Assembly (NCBI GenBank): GCA_963926925.1
Contig: CAWUZD010000051.1
Location: 1-8,310 of the forward strand
DNA: 8,310 bases
From: Paralactobacillus_A sp963926925
Lineage (GTDB): Bacteria > Bacillota > Bacilli > Lactobacillales > Lactobacillaceae
Direction of reading: 5' to 3'
Position numbers and translations under genes: made by a program
Notes under the pieces: generated by a model
The model's input: the letters and a program-made list of their open reading frames with translations, nothing else
Databases searched by the model: none
What the model was told of the DNA's origin: nothing
Part shown: positions 1 through 5,819 of the stretch, piece after piece
How positions within the stretch are numbered: the stretch's first letter is position 1
Layout: each line of letters begins with the position of its first letter

Positions 1-9
1 AAATAGCAT

Positions 10-50
10 AATAGCGGTTAAATCAACGGATTTGACCGCTATTATTTTTT
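10..50 (+). terminator. Intrinsic terminator of the gene upstream of the window
   Basis: Positions 10-24 pair with 29-43 over 15 base pairs (14 Watson-Crick and one G-T) around the four-base loop AACG. A T-rich run follows at 45-50 and continues past a single G. This is a textbook Rho-independent terminator, reading rightward. The gene it ends lies outside the window; in related bacteria the neighbour is often topA or trmFO, but nothing here shows which. Its presence implies that xerC needs its own promoter. Confidence 0.9.
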
Positions 51-77
51 GTTTCCATTAATGTTTTGTGATACATT
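49..77 (+). promoter_or_regulatory. Candidate promoter of the xerC-hslV-hslU operon
   Basis: A TTGTTT element (49-54) is followed after 17 bases by TACATT (72-77). TG at 69-70, one base ahead of the -10, gives an extended -10. The matches to consensus are only moderate (3/6 and 4/6). Transcription would start near 84, just ahead of the ribosome binding site at 87-93, leaving a very short leader. The -35 overlaps the T-run of the preceding terminator. The call leans on position, since a terminator lies immediately upstream and an operon immediately downstream. Confidence 0.35.
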
Positions 78-86
78 AATTACATT

Positions 87-93
87 AGGAGGG
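87..93 (+). promoter_or_regulatory. Ribosome binding site that fixes the xerC start
   Basis: AGGAGGG lies six bases before the ATG at 100. It is the strongest Shine-Dalgarno match in the window. The frame is open further upstream (TTG at 49, ATG at 61), but neither of those codons has a comparable site ahead of it, so the ATG at 100 is the preferred start. Confidence 0.85.
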
Positions 94-99
94 CGTGTT

Positions 100-999
100 A
101 TGCCTGAATTAACATGGTTAGATAAGTATTTACAGTATTTGATTGCTGATCGGCACTATTCGTTAAAGACGAAACAAGCCTATGCGGATGATATTCATGA
201 ATTCATTAATTTTATGAATACTAATAATGACTTTCATCACTTTGCAGAAGTTAGTTTTAATGATATTGAAGCTTACTTAACATACCTGGATGAAAAGCAA
301 TTAGCCCGTAGTTCAGTGGCGCGGAAGGTTTCTAGTTTACGTGCTTTTTATAATTTTTTAGTACGTAATGAGTACGTAAAGGATAACCCGTTTATTAATG
401 TGGAACTTAAGAAGAAACCCAAACGGTTGCCGGAATTTTTCTATGAAAAAGAAATGGAAACGCTCATTGCGGCAGCTAGTGGTGATAGTCCTTTAGCACA
501 ACGGAATCAGGCTTTAATCGAAGTATTGTATGCGACGGGGATTCGGGTCAGTGAATGCGTTAATTTGACATTAGAACAAATCGATTTTGATTTAAAAGTA
601 ATGCTAATTCATGGTAAAGGTGACAAGGACCGTTATGTTTCCTTTGGTCAGTATGCTTTACGAGCATTACAACGTTACTTGCAAGATGGGCGGCCTAAAT
701 TATTAAGAAATCATCAACATGATGTTGTTTTTGTAAATCATCTTGGTGAACCATTGACAAGTACGGGAATAGAATATATTCTTAAGCAAATTATTAAAAA
801 GACTGATTTGACGGCTAATATTCATCCGCACATGTTGCGGCACACGTTTGCTACACAGATGTTGAACCATGATGCTGATTTGCGGACGGTACAAGAACTA
901 TTAGGCCATAGCAGTCTATCAACAACGCAGATTTATACCCATGTAACCATGGAGCACTTGCAAAAGGATTATCGTAATCATTTTCCAAGGGCAAAATAA
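100..999 (+). CDS. xerC: Tyrosine recombinase XerC (CodV-like), 299 aa
   Basis: Site-specific recombinase of the tyrosine (phage integrase) family. Its known role is to resolve chromosome dimers at dif, with a partner Xer protein and FtsK. Residues 1-90 form the SAM-like core-binding domain (segment SLKTKQAYADDI at 21-32). The catalytic domain spans about 110-295. The full catalytic set is visible: R149 (ATGIRVSE), K173 (HGKGDKDR), H244 and R247 (HPHMLRH), H270 (LLGHSS) and nucleophile Y279 (QIYTHV). The spacing closely matches E. coli XerC, and the 299 aa length is normal. The start at 100 follows a strong AGGAGGG; upstream in-frame starts at 49 and 61 lack one. It is the first gene of an operon with hslV, 21 bases downstream, the same arrangement as Bacillus codV-clpQ-clpY. 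XerD is an alternative name, but the hslVU neighbourhood favours XerC/CodV. Its codons look somewhat more AT-rich than those of hslU or parC, possibly reflecting lower expression. Confidence 0.95.
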   Translation: MPELTWLDKYLQYLIADRHYSLKTKQAYADDIHEFINFMNTNNDFHHFAEVSFNDIEAYLTYLDEKQLARSSVARKVSSLRAFYNFLVRNEYVKDNPFINVELKKKPKRLPEFFYEKEMETLIAAASGDSPLAQRNQALIEVLYATGIRVSECVNLTLEQIDFDLKVMLIHGKGDKDRYVSFGQYALRALQRYLQDGRPKLLRNHQHDVVFVNHLGEPLTSTGIEYILKQIIKKTDLTANIHPHMLRHTFATQMLNHDADLRTVQELLGHSSLSTTQIYTHVTMEHLQKDYRNHFPRAK

Positions 1000-1020
1000 T
1001 AAATAAAAGGAGTTAATCTT

Positions 1021-1545
1021 ATGACAACCATTTGTGCTGTTCGTCATAATGGTCATACCGCCATTGCTGGGGATGGCCAAGTAACTTTAGGCGAAAAAGT
1101 AATTATGAAAGGTAATGCACACAAGGTGCGTGCAATTTATCATGATCAAGTTATTGTTGGCTTTGCTGGTGGCGTAGCTGATGCCATTACTTTACAAGAC
1201 TGGTTTGAAAAGAAACTTGAACACTATTCTGGTGAATTACGGCGGGCTGCTGTTGAATTAGCACAAGACTGGCGGAAGGATCCGGCTTTACAAAAGTTGG
1301 AAGCAATGATGATTGTAATGAATCAAAAGGATTTATTAGTTGTTTCGGGATCAGGTGAAGTGATTGATCCTGATGATGATGTCGTTGCAATTGGTTCTGG
1401 TGGTAACTTTGCGCAAGCAGCTGCGATTGCAATGATTCATCATGCACCTGATATGTCAGCCGCTGACATTGCCCATGATGCAATTGATATTGCCGCTGGC
1501 ATTGATATTTTCACTAACCATAATATTATTACGAAAGCTTTATAA
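1021..1545 (+). CDS. hslV: ATP-dependent protease peptidase subunit HslV (ClpQ), 174 aa
   Basis: Cytoplasmic peptidase of the HslUV (ClpYQ) protease, a proteasome beta-type N-terminal nucleophile hydrolase that forms a double-hexamer chamber and degrades proteins unfolded by HslU. The protein begins Met-Thr-Thr, so removing Met exposes a catalytic Thr. Other family features are AGDGQVTLG (16-24, with the conserved Asp at 18), K35 in the position of the conserved active-site Lys, GFAGGVADA, and GSGGN near 126-130. The length is family-typical. The start is secure: AAAAGGAG (1005-1012) lies eight bases upstream, and an in-frame TAA at 1000-1002 with no start codon in between rules out a longer N-terminus. 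This matters because Bacillus subtilis ClpQ carries a short N-terminal extension and is reported to use Ser. The gene lies between xerC and hslU, 21 and 17 bases away, so co-transcription is expected. Confidence 0.97.
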   Translation: MTTICAVRHNGHTAIAGDGQVTLGEKVIMKGNAHKVRAIYHDQVIVGFAGGVADAITLQDWFEKKLEHYSGELRRAAVELAQDWRKDPALQKLEAMMIVMNQKDLLVVSGSGEVIDPDDDVVAIGSGGNFAQAAAIAMIHHAPDMSAADIAHDAIDIAAGIDIFTNHNIITKAL

Positions 1546-1562
1546 TTGAAGGGTGATTAATC

Positions 1563-2975
1563 ATGGTTGAATTAGTAAATAAGACACCAAAGCAAATTGT
1601 AGCGGAATTAGACCGGTTTGTAGTTGGTCAAGATGAAGCCAAGCGCGCGGTTGCCGTTGCTTTATATAACCGTTACCGGCGTTTACAATTATCAACAGAG
1701 TGGCAACAAGATATTTCACCTAAGAACCTTTTGATGATTGGACCAACTGGGGTTGGTAAAACTGAAATTGCCCGGCGGTTAGCTAAAACCGTTGATGCCC
1801 CATTTGTTAAAGTTGAAGCAACTAAGTTTACGGAAGTTGGTTATGTTGGTCGTGACGTTGAATCAATGGTACGTGACTTGGTTGATGTTGCTGTCCAAAT
1901 GGAAGAAGACGAAGCCTTCAAGAAAGTACGGTCGCGGGCTGCCGCTGCTGCTGACAAGCGTTTGGTAAAATTATTAGTACCTGGAATTAAACGTGAACAA
2001 AACACTAATCCAATGCAAGAAATGATGAACATGTTTAGTGCTTTGCAAGGTAATAATAACAATAGTAATAACCAAAACGATGAAGAAGTTACTGATGATA
2101 TTCGTAACCAACGTTTAAGTGTGAAGGAACAATTAGACCAAGGGTTATTAGATGATCGTGAAGTAACGGTCCAAGTTGATGATCAAAAGAAATCACTTGG
2201 TGGTTTGAATGACATGTATGGCCAAATGGGAATTGATTTGAGTGATACTTTGAACCAAATCATGCCAAAGAAGAAAGTTGAACGGACTATGACTGTTAAG
2301 GAAGCCCGTGAATACTTTATTCGTGAAGAATCAGATAAGTTAGTAAACCATGCAGATATTTACCATGATGCCATTGAACGGGCTGAAAACACTGGCATTA
2401 TCTTCATTGATGAAATTGATAAAATTGCTGCTGGTAATAAAAAGCAAAGTGGCGAAGTTTCCCGTGAAGGTGTGCAACGTGATATCTTGCCAATCGTTGA
2501 AGGTTCACAAGTTAATACCAAGTATGGCATGGTAAGCACTGATCACATTTTATTCATTGGTGCTGGTGCGTTTGCTGAAGCTAAACCATCTGATTTGATT
2601 GCTGAATTACAAGGTCGTTTCCCAATTCGAGTTGAATTGAATGACTTAACTAAGGATGACTTTGTGCGGATTCTTACTGAACCAAAGAATGCTTTAACTA
2701 AGCAATACATTGCCTTGATTGGCACTGATGGCGTGAAGTTAGTCTTTACCAAGGAAGCAATCGAAGCTATTGCCCAACTTGCTTATGATGTTAACCATAA
2801 CACTGAAAATATTGGGGCACGGCGTTTAGCAACTATTCTTGAAAAATTGCTTGATGATGTGCTTTATGAAGGTCCTGATATGCAAATGGGTGAAGTTACT
2901 ATCACTGAACAATATGTTTATGACAAAATTGATAGTATTGCTGCTAATAAAGATTTAAGCCAATACATTTTATAA
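1563..2975 (+). CDS. hslU: ATP-dependent protease ATPase subunit HslU (ClpY), 470 aa
   Basis: AAA+ unfoldase (Clp/Hsp100) that caps the HslV chamber and threads substrates into it. Walker A is GPTGVGKT at 60-67, the pore loop GYVG at 93-96, and Walker B IIFIDEID at 279-286. Sensor 1 lies at 331-337 (FIGAGAF), the likely arginine finger is R352 in QGRFPIR, and sensor 2 is in GARRL at 418-422. The I-domain, about 110-243, is inserted between the Walker motifs and contains an Asn-rich stretch (164-172). The C-terminus DLSQYIL resembles the family tail that docks into HslV pockets. The length is close to Bacillus ClpY and longer than E. coli HslU, the difference lying mainly in the I-domain. The start has a modest site, GGGTGA (1551-1556), six bases ahead. 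The gene closes the operon: a terminator follows 10 bases after the stop, and no codY follows. Confidence 0.97.
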   Translation: MVELVNKTPKQIVAELDRFVVGQDEAKRAVAVALYNRYRRLQLSTEWQQDISPKNLLMIGPTGVGKTEIARRLAKTVDAPFVKVEATKFTEVGYVGRDVESMVRDLVDVAVQMEEDEAFKKVRSRAAAAADKRLVKLLVPGIKREQNTNPMQEMMNMFSALQGNNNNSNNQNDEEVTDDIRNQRLSVKEQLDQGLLDDREVTVQVDDQKKSLGGLNDMYGQMGIDLSDTLNQIMPKKKVERTMTVKEAREYFIREESDKLVNHADIYHDAIERAENTGIIFIDEIDKIAAGNKKQSGEVSREGVQRDILPIVEGSQVNTKYGMVSTDHILFIGAGAFAEAKPSDLIAELQGRFPIRVELNDLTKDDFVRILTEPKNALTKQYIALIGTDGVKLVFTKEAIEAIAQLAYDVNHNTENIGARRLATILEKLLDDVLYEGPDMQMGEVTITEQYVYDKIDSIAANKDLSQYIL

Positions 2976-2985
2976 TCGTAATTAC

Positions 2986-3033
2986 AAAAATAGCCTGAAA
3001 ATTTGGTAATGCCAATTTTCAGGCTATTTTTTT
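2986..3033. terminator. Bidirectional terminator between convergent hslU and plsY
   Basis: The left arm (2986-3006) pairs with the right arm (3012-3032) around a five-base loop, with one bulged T in the left arm. The arms contain AATAGCCTGAAAAT and its complement. Rightward transcripts end in a run of seven T (3027-3033), which serves hslU. On the minus strand, the five A at 2986-2990 read as TTTTT after the same hairpin, which serves plsY. The plsY stop codon (3032-3034) overlaps the edge of the structure. Confidence 0.9.
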
Positions 3034-3667
3034 ACTTTTGCTGATGTTTTTTGCGTAAGTAATAAGCTAAACCAAATGGTAACATGTTTTCCTTACCAGC
3101 TTTTAAACGTTTGAGATTATCATGGTGCCGGTAGAAGAAGAACAATGTTAGTAAGACGGCAACGGCTGTTAATAACCAGTCATGGAAGAATAATGAAATG
3201 ATTGTAATAATAATCATTCCTAGCAAACTGGCCAAACTAGCCGTACTTGTTAATAACAAAATTGTGACGAATACGGCAGCGGCAACTAAGAAAAACAACG
3301 GATTATAAGCTAGGACAATGCCCGCACTTGTTGCCACCGCCTTGCCACCTTGGAAATGAATAAAGATCGAACAAGTATGGCCAAAGACAGCAAACAAACC
3401 AACAATTAACACTAACCAGTGTTGTGGATAATGCAACATGATTGGCAAACTCGCTGCTAATGTTCCTTTTAAAATATCCATTGCTAAGACAATCACGCCT
3501 GGTAATGGTCCTAACACCCGAAAGGCATTTGTTGTACCGATGTTATGACTGCCATATTTACGTAAATCTTTATGTTTTAATAATTTACCGACAATTACGC
3601 CAGAAGGAATTGACCCAATTAAGTAGGCAGCAATTAACATTAAAATAAATTCAAGTATTCTCACCAT
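3032..3667 (-). CDS. plsY: Glycerol-3-phosphate acyltransferase PlsY (acyl-phosphate dependent), 211 aa
   Basis: Integral membrane enzyme that transfers an acyl group from acyl-phosphate (made by PlsX) to glycerol-3-phosphate, giving lysophosphatidic acid. The family motifs appear in order: GSIPSG (18-23), GSHNIGTTNAFR (39-50), GHTCSIF with GGKAVATSAG (96-116), and RHHDNLKRLK near the C-terminus (180-189). Hydrophobic segments lie at roughly 4-24, 54-75, 84-96, 115-140, 143-160 and 163-180, fitting a five- to seven-helix protein, with a basic tail (RKKHQQK). The length is typical. AAGGAG on the minus strand (3673-3678) lies five bases before the ATG; GTG at codon 2 is an alternative start with eight-base spacing. 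The gene is divergent from parE and convergent with hslU, so it appears monocistronic. Three motif residues (H41, C99, S100) differ from the usual Gly, Phe/Tyr and Pro, but the rest of the motif set is intact. Confidence 0.95.
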   Translation of the reverse strand: MVRILEFILMLIAAYLIGSIPSGVIVGKLLKHKDLRKYGSHNIGTTNAFRVLGPLPGVIVLAMDILKGTLAASLPIMLHYPQHWLVLIVGLFAVFGHTCSIFIHFQGGKAVATSAGIVLAYNPLFFLVAAAVFVTILLLTSTASLASLLGMIIITIISLFFHDWLLTAVAVLLTLFFFYRHHDNLKRLKAGKENMLPFGLAYYLRKKHQQK

Positions 3668-3700
3668 TAATGCTCCTTAGCGATATAATGTACTTCTGCA

Positions 3701-3730
3701 ATTGTATCATATTTTGACAGTTGAAATGAA
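3701..3730 (-). promoter_or_regulatory. Candidate plsY promoter with extended -10
   Basis: Read on the minus strand, TGATACAAT (3701-3709) is an extended -10: TG, one base, then TACAAT with 5/6 consensus matches. A weak TTCATT (3725-3730) lies 18 bases upstream as a possible -35. Transcription would start near 3694, giving a leader of about 26 bases that contains the AAGGAG site. The weak -35 is compensated by the TG extension. The element overlaps the parE promoter on the other strand. Confidence 0.5.
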
Positions 3731-3742
3731 ATGTCTTAATAT
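3714..3742 (+). promoter_or_regulatory. Promoter of the parE-parC operon
   Basis: A perfect TTGACA at 3714-3719 is followed after an ideal 17 bases by TAATAT (3737-3742, 4/6 match to the -10 consensus). The expected start is near 3748-3750, leaving a leader of about 50 bases before the parE ATG at 3800. It is the best sigma-A type promoter in the window and sits in the only long non-coding gap. No operator or terminator-like hairpin is evident in the leader. Confidence 0.8.
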
Positions 3743-3757
3743 TAGGGAGCTTAACTT

Positions 3758-3784
3758 ATGAACGGAGCGAAACTGCAAAGCTGA
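3758..3784 (+). other. Possible upstream mini-ORF in the parE leader, 8 codons
   Basis: An ATG at 3758 opens a reading frame encoding MNGAKLQS that ends at TGA 3782-3784. AGGGAG (3744-3749) lies eight bases upstream, a proper Shine-Dalgarno spacing. The frame is the same as parE, but two TGA codons (3782 and 3788) separate them, so this is not an N-terminal extension. The predicted transcript start near 3749 would remove most of the AGGGAG, which argues against translation. It may be chance. Confidence 0.15.
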
Positions 3785-3799
3785 AGTTGAGGTGTAAAA

Positions 3800-5809
3800 A
3801 TGACAAAGAAACAAAATACTTACGATGATTCTTCGATTCAAGTGCTTGAAGGCCTTGAAGCAGTTCGTAAGCGTCCGGGGATGTATATCGGTTCAACTGA
3901 TAGCCGGGGCTTACATCATTTAGTTTATGAAATTGTTGATAATGCGGTTGATGAAGCATTAGCCGGCTTTGGTAAAGAAATTGACGTCACAATTCATGAT
4001 GATAATAGTATTACGGTTCGTGACTTTGGCCGTGGTATGCCAACAGGAATGCATGCGTCTGGTATTCCGACCATTGAAGTTATTTTAACAGTGTTACATG
4101 CTGGTGGTAAGTTTACACAAGATACTTACAAAACTTCTGGTGGTTTACACGGCGTTGGTTCCAGTGTTGTTAATGCGTTATCGACTTGGATGGTTGCCCA
4201 TGTTGTTCGTGATGGCGAAGCTTTTGAAGAACGGTTTGAAAATGGTGGTCATCCCGTTGGTACTTTGAAAGACCTTGGCCCAACCAAGGAACATGATGGC
4301 ACCACGATTTCCTTTAAACCTGATCCAAGTATTTTCCAAACAACTAAGTTTAATTATGATACCTTAGCCGAACGGTTACGGGAATCAGCCTTCTTACTTA
4401 AAGGCGTTAAGTTTGTGTTAACAGATGAACGAACACAACGGCATGATGAATTCTTGTTTGAAGATGGGATTCAATCATTTGTGGCTTACCTTAATGAAGG
4501 TAAGGATACATTGAGTGACATCATGTACTTTGAAGGCGAAAAGGATGGCATTCAAGTTGAATTCGCCGCCCAATATAACGATGGTTATTCTGAAAACACG
4601 ATTTCATTTGTTAATAACGTGCGGACTGGTGATGGTGGTAGCCATGAAGTCGGGATGCGTTCAGCATTAACACGGGCTTTTAATGACTATGCACGGAAAG
4701 TTAAGTTATTAAAAGAACATGCCAAGAACTTGGACGGCTCTGATGTTCGTGAAGGATTAAGTGCAGTTTTGTCAGTGCACATTCCTGAAGAAATTTTGCA
4801 ATTTGAAGGTCAAACTAAGGGTAAATTAGGCACACCACAAGCCCGGACAGCCGTTGATGCGGTTATCTATGAACAATTGAGTTTCTACTTGTTAGAACAA
4901 GGCGAAACAGCGCAAATGCTAGTACGTAAGGCATTAAAGGCCCGCGAAGCACGTGAAGCAGCGCGTAGAGCGCGTGAAGCTAGTCGTTCTGGTAAGCGCA
5001 AGAAGAAGTCTGAAGGCTTACTTTCTGGTAAATTAACACCAGCACAATCAAAGAATCCAACTAAGAATGAACTTTACCTTGTCGAAGGTGATTCTGCTGG
5101 TGGTTCTGCTAAACAAGGTCGTGACCGGAAGTTTCAAGCTATTTTGCCATTGCGTGGCAAGGTTTTGAATACCCAAAAAGCTAAGTTAGAAGAAATCACT
5201 AAGAATGAAGAAATTAACACCATTATCTACACTGTCGGTGCTGGTGTTGGCGCTGATTTCAAAGTTGAAGATAGTAATTACGATAAGATTATCATTATGA
5301 CCGATGCGGATACTGATGGTGCCCACATTCAAATCTTATTATTAACCTTCTTCTATCGTTACATGCGGCCATTAATTGAAGCAGGTAAGGTTTATATTGC
5401 GTTACCACCTTTGTATAAGTTGCAAAAAGGTAGTGGTGCGAAAACCCAAGTTGCTTATGCATGGACTGATGAAGAATTGGCAGCTGAAACCAAAGCCTTT
5501 GGTAAAGGTTTTACCTTGCAACGGTTTAAGGGCCTTGGCGAAATGAACGCTGACCAATTGTGGGAAACAACTATGAATCCTGCTACCCGGACATTAATTC
5601 GGGTACGGATTGATGATGCTGCCTTAGCCGAACGGCGCGTAACAACCTTAATGGGTGATAAAGTTGCGCCACGGCGTGAATGGATTGAAAAACACGTGAA
5701 GTTCACGATGGCTGATGAAGGTAGTATTTTAGAAACGAAGACTGATAACCATAACGGCGCATCAGTTGGTGTGGAATTGATTAATAAACAAACTAAGAAA
5801 AGCGAGTGA
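3800..5809 (+). CDS. parE: DNA topoisomerase IV subunit B (ParE), 669 aa
   Basis: ATPase and TOPRIM subunit of topoisomerase IV, which with ParC decatenates replicated chromosomes. The GHKL ATPase domain has E44 and N48 (EIVDNAVDEA), D75 in DFGRGMP, and the lid GGLHGVG at 114-120. The transducer domain carries QTKGKLG (338-344), with the ATP-contacting Lys340. An Arg/Ala/Lys-rich stretch (380-403) leads into TOPRIM, with E429 in EGDSAGGSAKQ and D502/D504/D506 in TDADTDGAH, followed by RFKGLGEMN (575-583). The wording GRDRKFQAILPLRGK and DADTDGAHIQ is ParE-like rather than GyrB-like (GyrB usually has DADVDGAHIR), and the parC neighbour settles it. The start is ATG with GAGGTG (3789-3794) five bases ahead. 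Seven bases separate its stop from parC, so one transcript is expected from the promoter at 3714-3742. Asp431 in EGDS, a quinolone-resistance position in streptococci, is wild type. Confidence 0.97.
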   Translation: MTKKQNTYDDSSIQVLEGLEAVRKRPGMYIGSTDSRGLHHLVYEIVDNAVDEALAGFGKEIDVTIHDDNSITVRDFGRGMPTGMHASGIPTIEVILTVLHAGGKFTQDTYKTSGGLHGVGSSVVNALSTWMVAHVVRDGEAFEERFENGGHPVGTLKDLGPTKEHDGTTISFKPDPSIFQTTKFNYDTLAERLRESAFLLKGVKFVLTDERTQRHDEFLFEDGIQSFVAYLNEGKDTLSDIMYFEGEKDGIQVEFAAQYNDGYSENTISFVNNVRTGDGGSHEVGMRSALTRAFNDYARKVKLLKEHAKNLDGSDVREGLSAVLSVHIPEEILQFEGQTKGKLGTPQARTAVDAVIYEQLSFYLLEQGETAQMLVRKALKAREAREAARRAREASRSGKRKKKSEGLLSGKLTPAQSKNPTKNELYLVEGDSAGGSAKQGRDRKFQAILPLRGKVLNTQKAKLEEITKNEEINTIIYTVGAGVGADFKVEDSNYDKIIIMTDADTDGAHIQILLLTFFYRYMRPLIEAGKVYIALPPLYKLQKGSGAKTQVAYAWTDEELAAETKAFGKGFTLQRFKGLGEMNADQLWETTMNPATRTLIRVRIDDAALAERRVTTLMGDKVAPRREWIEKHVKFTMADEGSILETKTDNHNGASVGVELINKQTKKSE

Positions 5810-5819
5810 TATTTAATTG
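5801..5819 (+). promoter_or_regulatory. parC translation start region: weak ribosome binding site and TTG start
   Basis: The end of parE reads AGCGAGTGAT (5801-5810). Its GAGTGAT part approximates the anti-Shine-Dalgarno complement with one base missing, six bases before the TTG at 5817. An in-frame TAA sits directly upstream (5814-5816), so the protein cannot begin earlier. The next in-frame ATG (5865) would cut into the conserved VMGDRFGRY segment. The TTG is therefore the start. Weak initiation this close to the parE stop suggests translational coupling. Confidence 0.75.

Noticed and set aside
49..99. A 17-residue N-terminal extension of XerC from TTG 49 or a shorter one from ATG 61
   Set aside because: No ribosome binding site precedes either codon, TTG 49 lies in the terminator T-run, and a strong AGGAGGG sits directly before ATG 100, which gives the family-typical length.
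100..999. Mobile-element or phage integrase
   Set aside because: The length, catalytic spacing and fixed position ahead of hslVU fit the housekeeping XerC/CodV. No attachment-site repeats or cargo genes are nearby.
1187..1483. Minus-strand open frame of 98 codons inside hslV
   Set aside because: It lies wholly antisense to a well-supported gene, its product is low-complexity (Gln, His, Ser rich) and resembles no family I know. It is a by-product of codon bias.
3442..3648. Plus-strand open frame of 68 codons inside plsY
   Set aside because: It is antisense to the conserved PlsY motifs and its product has no recognisable features.
3756..3959. Minus-strand open frame of 67 codons over the parE start
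   Set aside because: It mirrors the conserved ParE ATPase N-terminus and shows no family features of its own.
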